This document shows, in pieces, positions 32,163-42,964 of a stretch of 64,000 nucleotides of DNA. The stretch covers positions 434,001 through 498,000 of the forward strand of contig VJWM01000134.1 of NCBI GenBank assembly GCA_010909165.1, written 5' to 3'. Under the pieces are notes generated by a model. The model had not been told where the DNA came from, made no database searches, and was given only the letters and a program-made list of their open reading frames with translations. The translations under genes and the position numbers were made by a program. Each line of letters begins with the position of its first letter. Within the stretch, counting starts at the first letter, position 1. This DNA comes from Anthoceros angustus. Taxonomy: Eukaryota > Streptophyta > Anthocerotopsida > Anthocerotales > Anthocerotaceae.

Positions 32163-35100
32163 ATGGCTCCAAAAAGGGAACCTACTAGACTTGCTGAACC
32201 GGGGAAGAAACATGTACCTATGTCTGAAGTCATGTCAAAGCCCTTCACATGACAACGTGTCAAGTCTGCCATTGCACGTACTTCTACTCACCCTCTGAAT
32301 GATGACGGTAAAATTGATGGCGTTCTTGTCCATAGTGAGGGAACATATTTGGTACCAGTGAAGGATTGTCCAAAGTTGCCAAGGCGGTTTTCCTCTAAAG
32401 TGGCTACTCGACGCGCAGCTGAGTTTGCTCAAAAGAGAAGACGTCTTGACACCCGACATGTTCCTTTGGTGGAAGGCCTATTATCAAAGATCACTAACTA
32501 TGTTCCTGTTTCTGAGAGGGGAGTAGTCTTTGTTGGTGAAAATGATCATGTGCTGCAGGGCAACCAAGTAGCTGCCTTGCAACCTCAGCTTGGTGAGTTC
32601 TCGATGCCTTTGGTTGTCCGCCATCCTGAAGTGGTGCCTGATCAAGAGTGTCTTGATATGTTTGAAAGACTGAGATGTGCGGAGATGTGCCCGGAAGATG
32701 ATTTTGCAATGGGCGCTGAAGAGATTGAGGATGAAGCTAATTTTAGAGAAAGGTTTGACCTTACATTCTCGATGGTCTTTGTTGATGCCGAGTGGGGTGA
32801 GGATAAGTCTAAGCGTCAAAACAATTGGTGTCGTAGTAGACTAAAAGCTTTCATGGTTAATGGTGTCAAGGGTTGGGATAGAGTAGTAGAGGATATCCTC
32901 CATAGGGATCTTAACTTGATTCTTATACCCTTCTTCCACCAAGTGCGCAATTTGAAGGACAACTCCAGGTTCTCTCCAGAAACGTAAGTGTGTTTCCCCT
33001 TTTGTGTTTTTTAACTTTTGCTATACTAGCGACAAAGCTTTTTGTTTATTTTTAGGTTGATGTCCTTTTTTCGAGGGTTCAATCGAATTCTCATGAGAAA
33101 GTGTGTGCTCGATCAGAGCCGTTTGGGTTGTGATGTTCCTATCATCAATATGTTCCATGGTATATTTCATGGGGCTCAGGCTGCCCCGGTTGCATCGATG
33201 AAGATAAGCAAGGACCTTGGAATTGTATCTTGCTGGAAGGAGGTGAAAATCATGTCTGATGATGACGAGCGGAGGATCCTAGTCCACAAGGACCATCAGT
33301 TTTCATTTGGACGTGGCGCTCAGAAGAGGTTTGTCTACTCTGCACTTTTGATTATGTTGAAGATATGCTGCTTCTGAGTTCAAGTTGTTTATTGGTGCAG
33401 GTGTGCATACTTTTGTATGAATTGGTTTGGTGTTCGTGGTGGAGAGGAGTTGCACAATCTTCTGATCAAGGACTTCTCCTTTGGATCGATTCTCGGAATT
33501 TTGTCCAAGAAGTTCCTTTGTGTCTTGTACGACCAATGAACTTTTGGGTATTGGGTGATTTCTAAAGCTTTGCGGTATGAGGAACGAATGTCTAAAAACT
33601 ATAAGGTTGATATGCGCAACTACCAGAGCGAGCATTTTCGGCCAAAGCTCAAGAATTATGAGTTGGATGTGATCCAAACCTTCTGGGCTGTTATTGATCA
33701 CTCGCCAAAGTGGATGCTTTTGTTTAAGTTATTCTTTTCCATAATGCACTAACTCGAAACTGTTTCACTAGGCGTGGTATGCAAAATTGCGTGTTTCGAA
33801 AGGGATGCTTTCACGGTACATGAAGACAATGGCAGAAGTTGCTGGTCTTAAAGGCTATTACACCAACAAGAGTTATCGTGTGACAATGATTACACGTCTA
33901 ACAATGGCCCAGGTGCCCTCTGACGCAGGCAGAAGTGTTACTGGGCACAAAACAGATGCTGGGTTTTCAAGGTACATTTTGGTGGGTTATTCTCTGTTGA
34001 TGGTTGTGCTCTTTTTTCTGATATCTTGTGGATTCCGCAGTATGATAGTCGGGCAAAGCGGCGGGCGACAAGGGTTGGTGCACGGAGAATGAAGATCTTA
34101 CAAAGAGTTGCTGACTGAGGAACTCAATCGTATGCAAGATGACTTGCGTGGTGTGCTTCCATCAACTGTTCTTAGTGTGACTCCGAAGTTGTATTTGCGA
34201 GTCAGCATGAAGATGTAAGTGTGTTTGGTTTTGAGGATAAGCTATTTGTCTTGAAAATGTTTTGACATATTGCGTTCTGTGTAGGCCTGCGGTGAATTTC
34301 CCTTGCAAGTTCAACGTGATGAGAATGTAAGTGAGAAATTTGTGGACTGGTTTTCAGAATCTCTTCTATGCTTTAGTGTGTTCTGACTCCTTTATTCTCT
34401 GGTTATGGCTGTTGCCACACCTGTTATTCATCATGAAAACGGATTGCAAATCAATGTCAGTAGCATACCAGATATTGTTGGAAGTGGTGTTTCGCGTCTT
34501 GAAGTTCAGGTTGGTATTCCATGTGCTTGTTTTACCTATAGGCGTTCTTTTGTAATGTGGTTTAACTTCTTATGCCTTGATAGGTAACGGATGCAGTGTT
34601 TGAAAGCATTGCTCAGGAAAGGCAAATCAATAACAGCAGACCAATGACTGGGTCTGCAAGTGATGAAGCGTCATTGCCGCTTGCACACATTCCTGTACAT
34701 AGCCTGCAAGTGATGAAGCGTCTGAAGTGCAACAAGACAGGAATGTGGCTATATTACCCGTGGACGTGGTTTTGCAGAATGGGACTGGGAATTTCAGCAA
34801 TTTTGAGCAGCGTTTGGCTGATATCTCCCGAGAACGGGAGTTGGAATATGATAGACAGAAAGAGGAGAGAGAATTTCAACGGCGGAAAGATTTCGAGGCA
34901 TTGATTGAGAGGCAGAGGCATAAAGCTGTCGAACTACGAGTGTCGAAGCAGAGGGAGAAAGCTCTTGAGATTCAAAGGCGAAGAAATGTGGAAAGAAGAC
35001 AACAATACATGAAACAGCAAGAAAAACTGAAACAGCAGCAGAAGGAGCAGCAAGAGAGGCGGAGAATGCAGTGGGAGAGACAACAGATTCAGAATGATCC

Positions 35101-35374
35101 TGGGCCTCGAGAAATGCCCGGTGCCAATCACAAAAATCCGTCCGGAACTGTAAGTGATGTTATACTCCCTTAATTATTTGTATTTGAGTGAAAATTAATG
35201 TTTGTGATTGAGCAGGTTGTTTTACAGGAAAATGATGAATTTCTTCGAAGTCCTCAACTTCAGCAACTTCTAGTCAACTATGATAATGTTGGACAAGTTG
35301 TGCCTATGAAACCAAATGGACGTGAAATTTACATTTTCAACTTGTACAATTATACAGTGAATTTTCCGAAATAA
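32163..35374 (+). pseudogene. Crypton-like tyrosine recombinase gene, disrupted
   Basis: Tyrosine recombinases cut and rejoin DNA by a covalent 3'-phosphotyrosine; Crypton transposons move with one. Exons read: 32163-32983, 33056-33328, 33401-~33560, ~33560-33710, 33772-33971, 34041-34214, 34285-34326, 34461-34509, 34584-35149, 35216-35374. Order of parts: basic N-terminus (MAPKREP start), an SAM-like core-binding region (LMSFFRGFNRILMRKC), catalytic Arg I in WFGVRGGEELHNL (CGT 33435), KxxR in YYTNKSYR (CGT 33877), GHKT (33943-33951), and a terminal FSRY. A long basic coiled coil (34810-35100, EREFQRRKDF-type) and a C-terminal tail follow. Breaks: an in-frame TGA at 32250-32252; frame losses at ~33480-33565, ~33700-33771, the 33971/34041 junction and ~34095; and a 50 bp-spaced duplication at 34654-34720. 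The TGA sits where CGA would fit, as CpG decay would produce. The layout (RGGEE, NKSxR, GHKT) is that of Crypton/DUF3504 recombinases rather than phage integrases. Confidence 0.75.
34654..34722 (+). repeat. 19-bp direct repeat spaced 50 bp inside the recombinase exon
   Basis: CTGCAAGTGATGAAGCGTC starts at 34654 and again at 34704. The 50 bp step is not a multiple of three, so it shifts the frame between ...SASDEAS and the downstream coiled-coil frame. Confidence 0.85.
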
Positions 35375-37186
35375 AGTTAGTGTGTTTTCTTAAGTAACTT
35401 TGGTTATTTCTTTATATTTTTGTTCTTCTATTACATGCCTAATTTACATTTTTATGTAGGTTTTAGTGTGGCAGTAGCGGGGATCAATCTACCTGGGTAT
35501 TTACTCTACATTGTTTTAATTTGTCTTTCATGCTATTCTGGATATACAAGAAACTCTACAAAGAAAAGGTTTCTTTGTTGGTTTTTTGTATATCCTGGAT
35601 CCGCATGAATGGTATTTAACTGAATATGCTTTACTACCAGATTTAGCGATTTGGTGGGATTTCTAGAATGAGCTTCTATCTAGATGTACCTGGTATTCAC
35701 TTGGTGTCTATTTTTTTCTACCCTGCTGCCTTGGTTTCAACATTTATGGTGGATGCATTTCACTCGACATGCCATGTTTTCTACTCTATTGTAATAGATT
35801 TTACTATATTGAGTAAAAATAATGACCAAATGGTCAATTCTCTCTCTAGAAATCTACCCCCTCGCCCCCGAAAAAAAATCGAGCTAGCGCGTCGAGGCCC
35901 CAGACGAGGCCGCGACTTTACGTGTGGCCGTAATAAAGATTCATGGTAGTAGTTAACGATAAAACATATTGTATGGTGATATATCCTACGATCCAAGATC
36001 ATTTTAACAAATTTTGTGCAAGCTACTAGTTATGGAATTTAGGTTCCACAATGGCAACTCGGAGAACTATGAGAGAGAGGACACATTCAATACCAATATA
36101 AACATATCTTTTATGTGCGACTCATTAGAGGGAGAGACCAACATTATTCCTTTACTACACGGCCCTAAATGGCCCTAGGGGCAGTAGTTCTGAAAGTACA
36201 CTTGAAGAGGCTTTTAGAATAATTAATATACACATCTAATTTAATTTTACTTTTTATAAGTATTTCTTTCTTGCTTTCTTGGCTGCATGGCTGGTTTCCT
36301 TGAGGAAGAACTCCAAGCGTGATGAAAAATTGCGTTCTACACCTGGGCATGCGGCCTCCGTAAAGCGAATTGCAATATGTTGATTTGCGAATAGAGACGT
36401 AGGTAGCGTAAACTGAAGGAGGAGACAGCTGGCCAGAGATGAGGATGAGGTTTACTTGGCCTTGAGTTCAACAGGTATTATGTCATACGAACGGAGCAGA
36501 CGGCAGGGAAGGATTTGTGGATTATACGGCTACAGTATAGCAGATAAGGTCTTTTTGGTGGATACGATGGTAAGCAAGAGTGAGCCAATCGGGAACGTTG
36601 AGGGAGCGGATCCTATCCATGGCCTGGATTCAGAGACGTCTGTGTTGGTGGCCCCTGCCAACTGCACCCACAGCGTGATCGAGGCTGACATTGAGACACA
36701 TCGCAGAAATATCCATACGGCCGGCACCCGCAATCGTGTGGAGCTCTGTTGCCGAGAGAAGCAGGCCAAGGAAAGATCGGCAAAATCCGGCATCTTCAGG
36801 TGGAACAAACCGGAGCTGACCTGGGGTTGGAACTTGGAACCAGTTACCTGCCCGCAAGCATGTGGGAAAGAGAAAGCAGGGCCATAGAAAATCTGGCCAG
36901 CCTATAGCAAAAGGCCTGGCTGGCGAGGATCAAGAGAGGGCGGTGCCCGTTAGCACGGCCTGGAACCGGGTCTGGAACAACGGGGAATCTGATTCTAGAA
37001 TGAGTGGGGGAAGGGTGTCCTAGGATGTGAGATGTGGGAGTGTGTCTGCCTGGGCTCAACAGAGAGCCTCAAATTCCCGTTGGGCTGCAGGAGGCCTCGG
37101 CAGCAGCAGCATTTTCGGGTGAAGGCGAGACCTGAAGTGCTGTTGCTGCCGGCCTGGTGATTGTGGGTTGTGGAATTGGGTTGCAA
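35375..37186. other. Intergenic between recombinase and ABCF5
   Basis: 35.4-36.4 kb is AT-rich without gene signal; it should contain the right end of the recombinase element, but I could not see terminal repeats. A 143-codon plus frame (36456-36887) and an overlapping 92-codon minus frame (36530-36808) have no domain I know. 36.9-37.19 kb is GC-rich and is the likely ABCF5 promoter and 5' UTR. Confidence 0.45.
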
Positions 37187-39322
37187 ATGGCTGCCCAGCT
37201 GAATGCGGTGGTGAGGGGTGTGGAGGCCGGCCCTCTGCAGGCCTGGGAGTGCAGGAGCTGCAGCGTCGGGGGAGCTGTGGGTCGTGTTTGCCTCAAGTCG
37301 GGCTACTTCGGGTCCAGCGTGAGGCTGGTGGAGGGCGGGAAGTTTCCGGGTGTTGGGAGAAGTGGGATTGTGGGCGTGAGGGCCAAGGGGTCTTCCTTGG
37401 CGGATGTGGATATCGCGGCGCAGAGGTCAGGGCTGGAAGATTCCTTCTCCCACTCCTCGCCGTTTCCTGCCCCCGCGGTGGAGGGGAAGGGGGGGAAGAA
37501 GGGCAAGGCGGGCGGGTCGTCCATCTCCTCCGGGGTGAGGCTGGAGCACGTGAGCAAGACGTTTAAGGGAGCAGCTGTTTTGAAGGACGTGAGCTGGGAG
37601 GTGAAGAAGGGGGAGAGAGTGGGGCTGGTAGGGGTGAACGGGGCCGGGAAGACGACGCAGTTGAGGATCATCGTGGGCGAGGAGGAGGCGGATGAGGGGG
37701 TTGTGGTGAAGGCGAAGGAGAACATGAAGATCGCGTTTCTGACGCAGGAGTTCGAGGTCGTGCCCACCAGGACTGTGAGGGAGGAGTTTCTGACGGCCTT
37801 CTCGGAGCAGATGCAGATTGCGGGGCGCATTGAGCGGGTGCAGCGGAGCTTGGAGGCGGCCACGGAGGATATGGATTTGATGGCCCGGCTGCTGGACGAG
37901 CTCGACAGGCTGCAGCGGCTGGCTGAGGCTGCCGACATGTACGATGTGGATGTGCGGATAAACAAGATGATGCCTGAGATAGGGTTCACTGCGGATGATG
38001 GGGATCGGCTGGTCGCGTCTTTCAGTGGTGGGTGGCAGATGAGGATGTCGTTGGGGAAGATACTCCTGCAGGATCCGGACTTGTTGCTGCTTGATGAGCC
38101 GACCAACCACTTGGATCTGGATACTATCGAGTGGTTGGAGGGGTATTTGAAGAAGCTGGATGTCCCCATGGTGATCGTGTCGCACGACAGGGCTTTCTTG
38201 GACCAGTTGTGCACCAAGATTGTGGAGACGGATCAAGGAGTGTCGCAGACTTTTGAGGGAAACTACAGTGCTTACATTCTTGCCAAGGCTGCGTGGGTGG
38301 AAGGGCAGCGGTTGGCTTGGGAGAAGCAGCAGAAGGAGATCACTCGTGCAGAGGACTTGATTCAGCGCCTTGCTGGAGGAGCGAACACGGGCAGAGCCAC
38401 CTCTGCTGAAAAGCAGCTGGAGAAGATGCTGGAGGAAGGACAGTTGGTGGAGAAACCGTTTGAGCGGAAGCAGTTCAAGTTCCGGTTTCCTGATGCAGGG
38501 AGGAGTGGCAGAAACGTAGTGCGGATCAACAACATGAGTTTCCAGTACGAGGACAAGAAGCTGTTCGACAACGCCAAGCTTCTCATTGAGAGGGGTGAGA
38601 AGCTCGCCTTCATTGGGCCCAATGGGTGTGGGAAAAGCACGTTGTTGAGGATGATCATGGGATATGAGCGGCCCACGTTTGGTGAGATCAGTTTAGGTGA
38701 GCACCGCATTGTGCCCAACTACTTTGAGCAAAACCAGGCAGAAGCACTGCCGCTGGACAAGACTGTTCTACAGGTCGTGGAAGAAGCTGCCGAGGACTGG
38801 AACTTGAATGACATCAAGGGGCTCCTGGGCCGTTGCAACTTCAAGTCCGAGATGTTGGACAAGAAAGTGGCAGTCCTGAGTGGTGGGGAGAAGGCTAGGT
38901 TGGCTCTCTGCAAGTTCATGGTGACACCGTCCACTCTGCTGGTCCTGGACGAGCCCACAAATCACCTCGACATTCCTTCCAAGGAAATGCTGGAGGAGGC
39001 TCTCCGAGAGTATCGAGGCACTGTCATTGCAGTGTCTCATGATAGGTATTTTCTGCGACAGATTGTCAACCGAGTTGTGGAGGTGAAGGAGAGAGCTCTG
39101 GAGGATTACGCTGGTGACTACAACTACTACCTGGACCAGAACCTGGAAGCCAGGCAAAAGGAGCTGGAGCGAGAAGCCGACTTTGAGGCTAATAGTCCGA
39201 CGGTGAAAGCAAAGTCCAAGATGTCCAAGGCTGAGAAGGAGGCTCAGAAGAAGCAGAAAGCGCAATCGTTTCAGCAAAAGGGCCAAAAGAAGTCCACGGC
39301 CAACAGCCACAGATGGAACTGA
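37187..39322 (+). CDS. ABCF5: ABC transporter F family protein, ABCF5-like (plastid)
   Basis: A single-exon gene of 711 codons. ABCF proteins have two nucleotide-binding domains and no membrane segments; they act on ribosomes. NBD1: Walker A GVNGAGKT (~res 156), signature SFSGGWQMR, Walker B LLLLDEPTNHLDL and H-loop VSHDRAF. NBD2: Walker A GPNGCGKST (~res 478), signature VLSGGEKAR, Walker B LLVLDEPTNHLDI and H-loop VSHDRYF. The linker between them is charged and helical (KAAWVEGQRLAWEKQQKEI). The ~115 residues before NBD1 are rich in Ser, Gly and Val, as in a chloroplast transit peptide, matching Arabidopsis ABCF5. The C-terminal tail is Lys/Gln/Glu-rich. The start is the first in-frame ATG; an earlier GTG-initiated frame was not used. 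All catalytic motifs are present, so it should be functional. Confidence 0.92.
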   Translation: MAAQLNAVVRGVEAGPLQAWECRSCSVGGAVGRVCLKSGYFGSSVRLVEGGKFPGVGRSGIVGVRAKGSSLADVDIAAQRSGLEDSFSHSSPFPAPAVEGKGGKKGKAGGSSISSGVRLEHVSKTFKGAAVLKDVSWEVKKGERVGLVGVNGAGKTTQLRIIVGEEEADEGVVVKAKENMKIAFLTQEFEVVPTRTVREEFLTAFSEQMQIAGRIERVQRSLEAATEDMDLMARLLDELDRLQRLAEAADMYDVDVRINKMMPEIGFTADDGDRLVASFSGGWQMRMSLGKILLQDPDLLLLDEPTNHLDLDTIEWLEGYLKKLDVPMVIVSHDRAFLDQLCTKIVETDQGVSQTFEGNYSAYILAKAAWVEGQRLAWEKQQKEITRAEDLIQRLAGGANTGRATSAEKQLEKMLEEGQLVEKPFERKQFKFRFPDAGRSGRNVVRINNMSFQYEDKKLFDNAKLLIERGEKLAFIGPNGCGKSTLLRMIMGYERPTFGEISLGEHRIVPNYFEQNQAEALPLDKTVLQVVEEAAEDWNLNDIKGLLGRCNFKSEMLDKKVAVLSGGEKARLALCKFMVTPSTLLVLDEPTNHLDIPSKEMLEEALREYRGTVIAVSHDRYFLRQIVNRVVEVKERALEDYAGDYNYYLDQNLEARQKELEREADFEANSPTVKAKSKMSKAEKEAQKKQKAQSFQQKGQKKSTANSHRWN

Positions 39323-41713
39323 TCCCGCACTCGGCAAGACAATGGGTTGATGTACTCTATATCAAAGTAGACCAATTTATCCCATAGCATTCTTACAGCA
39401 CTCCCACTACAGTTGGCCTCTCGATAGTGGAGAGTAAATCCTTCATGTACATTTTTCACTCTATTGTACAAAACGTCTCAACTGTTCACCCGACTTGACG
39501 AGGGCGAATGTGTATGTGTGAAAAATTTCGTAGAAGATGAAAACAAGTCTCTAGTTAAAGTTGAAGAAGAAGTTTAGTATAGTTTAAGTTGACGAAGCTG
39601 ATTAGTATAGTTTAAGTTGACGAAGAAGTTTATTATAACCCCGTCATGCAATTTCCTAAGCTACTTACACCAAGGGCACCCACTCCCTCTAATCACCTCA
39701 TATAAATACCCATCTAAGTGGTACCAAGGGTATCCACCCTCTTTTGACACCCCGTGTAAGTACTGATCTAAGCGCCCATGTAAGTACCCATCTAAATGTG
39801 GGACTGTAGGCATCGCATGATGTGCCTAATTAGCACCCATGTAAGTACCCATCTAAGTGTGGGATTGTAGGCATCGCATGATGTGCCTAAGCACCAGGGT
39901 ATCCACTTCCTCTAGACACCCCATCTAAGCACCGATCTAAGATTTAAGTACAAGATGCTTAACAACATTGTTCTTATAAATGTGTGTCCCCTTTAGCCTA
40001 TCTTAGGTGGTCACAAAAATAAAATGTCACATCATTCTCATTATTAGTAAGCGTCTTTGTTTGAATGTGCAGGAATTCCGCTGTCGCCTATCCAACGTGA
40101 AAGCAATCACATCATGGCAGATCACATGCTGAAGGCGGGCTAAAGCCACATCATATGGCATACCGTGGCAGACTATATGTATATACTATATGTATATACT
40201 AAAGGCGGGCTAGATTTGTATCATACTGTACACCATGGCAGATAGTATTTGAAAAGCTGGTACTGGGTATATCGGAAGCCGGGAGCCGGTAGCATCCTCT
40301 CTCTACAAGCATAAAACCCCGTACGGCCCCATTTTGGGTAGACCTACACGGGTGGCTTCAGAAGCTCCATGTATTACGAAAATGCAAGCGAACTCGGGGA
40401 CAGGCATGCAAGATAGCTTTGTAAAACAAGGGTTGCAAATCTCACTTTGAGTTTGCCAAGTCCCTCTGTCTACTGCAACATCTCTGGTGCTATGCGTGGA
40501 TGTCTGCTACAACATCTTTGGTGCTATGTGTAAATACAAAACAACATTTTTGGTATTATGTGTGGATACAAATAGCCGACCCATTAATATGTTTTGGTGC
40601 TATGCATAGATATAAATAACAGACCTATTAATCTGATCAATTCTGGTTTGATATTTGAACCCTCCGTGAGGGCTATCATATCAAGCTAGATGTGATCATA
40701 TTGATAGGCATCAATTACTCGGTAGCCAATGTAGGCTAAAGAAACTTAGCAAACTCAAAATGAGGTAGGGACTTTTATTTGCGTATATTATATATTCATG
40801 ACTAAAATAAAAAAAGAACAAAGGAGATTCGTGTTGAATGCAAGCTGATGAAATTGATGTAGTTAGGTAAGTCTTTTTATGCAATGGCAAGAATTTCTTA
40901 TGCAACAGTTTTATATGCTTTTTATTTGTACAAATGAGATGTGAAGACCTTTGCTGTCATGTATATGAATGATCTCACACGGCAGGCAAAGAGAACCGCG
41001 GTGGTGAACGGTGACGTGGCCCAGGCCAACCAGCACAAGTGCTAGCGTTTGAATCCAAGCTTGCATATCAAGGTGATGAAGTGTGACGTGGCCCAAGCCA
41101 ACTAGAACAGGTGCTAGCTTTTGGATGCTTGCATGTGAAGGCAACTGGTGTACGTAATGGTAGACTATCCACATTTCTCTGGCTTAACACACTCATCCTG
41201 GGAAAGAACTTTGTGCCCTAGCATCTGTGTCTACGAGTTTACGGGCAACGGCAATCTGCATGACTCTTTACTGCAACCCGACCACGCAAGACATGCAGCA
41301 GGAAATGGGGTTTCGCGATCCATGTCCCGCAAATTGAGCAGATCGTGCATTGGATTTTTCTCCGCAGAACAAATCCTCGCCACAGAAGGGTCCGACGAGT
41401 CCCAACCTCGGTTGCCTCAGTGCACGAGAAACGCCTCCTCATACCTGGCGGTCTCCTGCTCTAGTCTGAAGTTCCCAGTTCCGGCGGGATTCGAGTGACA
41501 GCCAGTTCAAACCCGTGTGACGCCATTTCTGTGACAGAAGTTGCGAGCTTTGTATGAACTTGACAGGATCCAGGAAGGGTCTTTTTGAATGACGCATTGC
41601 TTGTGTGTGACTATCCACGCAAGGGCTGGCTGGCTAGGGCAAAGTTGGTCATAGAAGGTTGTGGCGTTCTGGGTTGTGCAAATGTGCGTGGTGTGTGCTG
41701 TAGGTGGCGACGA
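39323..41713. other. Repeat-rich intergenic region
   Basis: Holds short tandem repeats (TAGTATAGTTTAAGTTGACGAAG, 39560-39630), the CACCAAGGG/CATCTAAG dispersed repeat (39640-39960), a 72-bp-period tandem pair with GTGACGTGGCCCA (41011-41145), and AT-rich sequence at 40.45-40.9 kb. No gene is recognised before the F-box frame. Confidence 0.5.
39640..39985 (+). repeat. Dispersed repeat shared with 48.5 kb
   Basis: CACCAAGGGYAYCCACTCCCTCTA...CACCCCATCTAAGYACCGATCTAAG and GTTCTTATAAATGTGTGTCC occur here and again, in the same orientation, at ~48515-48730. Here CACCCATGTAAGTACCCATCTAA...GATGTGCCTAA is itself tandemly repeated. Confidence 0.8.
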
Positions 41714-42964
41714 ATGGTGAGAGAGATGGATGACTGTGGAGTGTCGAATGTGAGGGGCGATGGCTGGGAAGGAGGAGGAAGCTCGGGCAGCAGAGTGAAA
41801 GGGGAGGATTCGGGGGAGCGGCTGCCCAGGGACGTGTTGGAGAGGATTCAGGCATACCTGCCCGTAACAGATTTCTTCCGCTCCCGCCTGGTTTGCAAGA
41901 GTTGGCATTCGAATTTGCTGTCGCCTGCATTCCGCAAGATGCATGCCGAGCTGGCGCCGAAGGAGGAATGGGTGCTCACCCTGGCACGCTGCGATCATGG
42001 GAGGGACATCCACAACTCGCCATGCGCCTACAGCCCAGCATCGGAGAAGTGGGTGAGGCTCCCCTTGCTGTGCTTTTGCCCTAATGGTGCGTCAGGGAAT
42101 TTCCTTGCAAGCGCAGGCATGGTGTGCTTTCAGGAAGGCACTGAACCGAGCCGCAATGTGATCGTATGCGACCCGTGTCTGGGTAGTCGCAAGGCTGTGC
42201 CTGTGCCCAGCTTCATGCCAGACTCCGAGCTGCAGCTGGTAGGTTTTGTGATAGACCCTGGCACCAAGGAGTTCAAGGTGTTTGGGATCTGCTCCACCAG
42301 CCCTGAGCAGCCGGCGCCCACTGTAATGTACGACTCCAGGAAGGGCGAGTGGGCCGTGACCGGCACTGCGTACGTGAGCATGCCTCGCCAGATCGAGAGG
42401 AGTGTGGTTTGGGAAGGCTTCCTCTATCTGGTGGGACGGGGTAGTAGAGATTGGGGAGGCCGGTCGTACGAGATGTTCAAGTGCAAGGTGGAAGACGGCG
42501 TTTGGCGCCGGGTGCCGGCCTCTTTTGCCATCCATGGTGGGACATCTAGGGTGGAGCCTGGCCTGGACCTGGTCGTCCACAACAACAGGTTGTTCCTGAT
42601 AGGAAAGGTGGAGGACGAGAATGCGGAGGAAGACGAGTTCGAGTACTTCCCTACCATGTCGGAGTGCGTCTTGTGGGAAGTGGTGGAGACTGAGCCGTGT
42701 GTGACAGTTGGCTCTGCTGGCCGAGCACCCTCCTACTTCACGGATGATTGGGCAGGTGCATTTACTGGCCGCGACGACTTGCTCTACATCCAGCTGTCCG
42801 ACATCAGCCCCAGAGTTGCGGTGTGTGACCTATCGACAGCACCATATTCCTGGTGGCTGCTGCCTCCCTCGCCGGCAGCCGAGCAGCAATCTCATGGCGG
42901 TGTCACATTCGTCACCATGCCTGTCCAACCTGAGCTCGATGCTTTTGTGGGCAGCCAGAGTTGA
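41714..42964 (+). CDS. F-box protein with galactose-oxidase/kelch-like C-terminus
   Basis: A 416-codon single exon from the first in-frame ATG; a second ATG four codons on is equally possible. The F-box spans about residues 35-75: ERLPRDVLERIQAYLPVTDF followed by FRSRLVCKSWHSNL, the part that binds SKP1 in SCF ubiquitin ligases. The remaining ~330 residues read as repeated beta-strand blades with SYEMFKCKVEDGVWRRV, VVHNNRLFLIG and LLYIQLSDISPRVAVCDL, as in plant F-box/kelch proteins, where this part recruits the substrate. No signal peptide. The gene is intact. A second, wrecked copy lies 600 bp downstream. The target is unknown. Confidence 0.88.
   Translation: MVREMDDCGVSNVRGDGWEGGGSSGSRVKGEDSGERLPRDVLERIQAYLPVTDFFRSRLVCKSWHSNLLSPAFRKMHAELAPKEEWVLTLARCDHGRDIHNSPCAYSPASEKWVRLPLLCFCPNGASGNFLASAGMVCFQEGTEPSRNVIVCDPCLGSRKAVPVPSFMPDSELQLVGFVIDPGTKEFKVFGICSTSPEQPAPTVMYDSRKGEWAVTGTAYVSMPRQIERSVVWEGFLYLVGRGSRDWGGRSYEMFKCKVEDGVWRRVPASFAIHGGTSRVEPGLDLVVHNNRLFLIGKVEDENAEEDEFEYFPTMSECVLWEVVETEPCVTVGSAGRAPSYFTDDWAGAFTGRDDLLYIQLSDISPRVAVCDLSTAPYSWWLLPPSPAAEQQSHGGVTFVTMPVQPELDAFVGSQS

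Noticed and set aside
31960-32340. Alternative spliced frame through the start of the recombinase, avoiding the TGA
   Set aside because: It runs out at another TGA (~32295) and loses the protein-like frame that leads into the recombinase domain.
36456-36887. 143-codon plus-strand frame
   Set aside because: No recognisable domain and an equally long antisense frame; kept only as an unassigned stretch.
37303-38236. Minus-strand frames of 269 and 304 codons
   Set aside because: Shadows of the GC-rich ABCF5 gene, whose plus frame has all ABC motifs.
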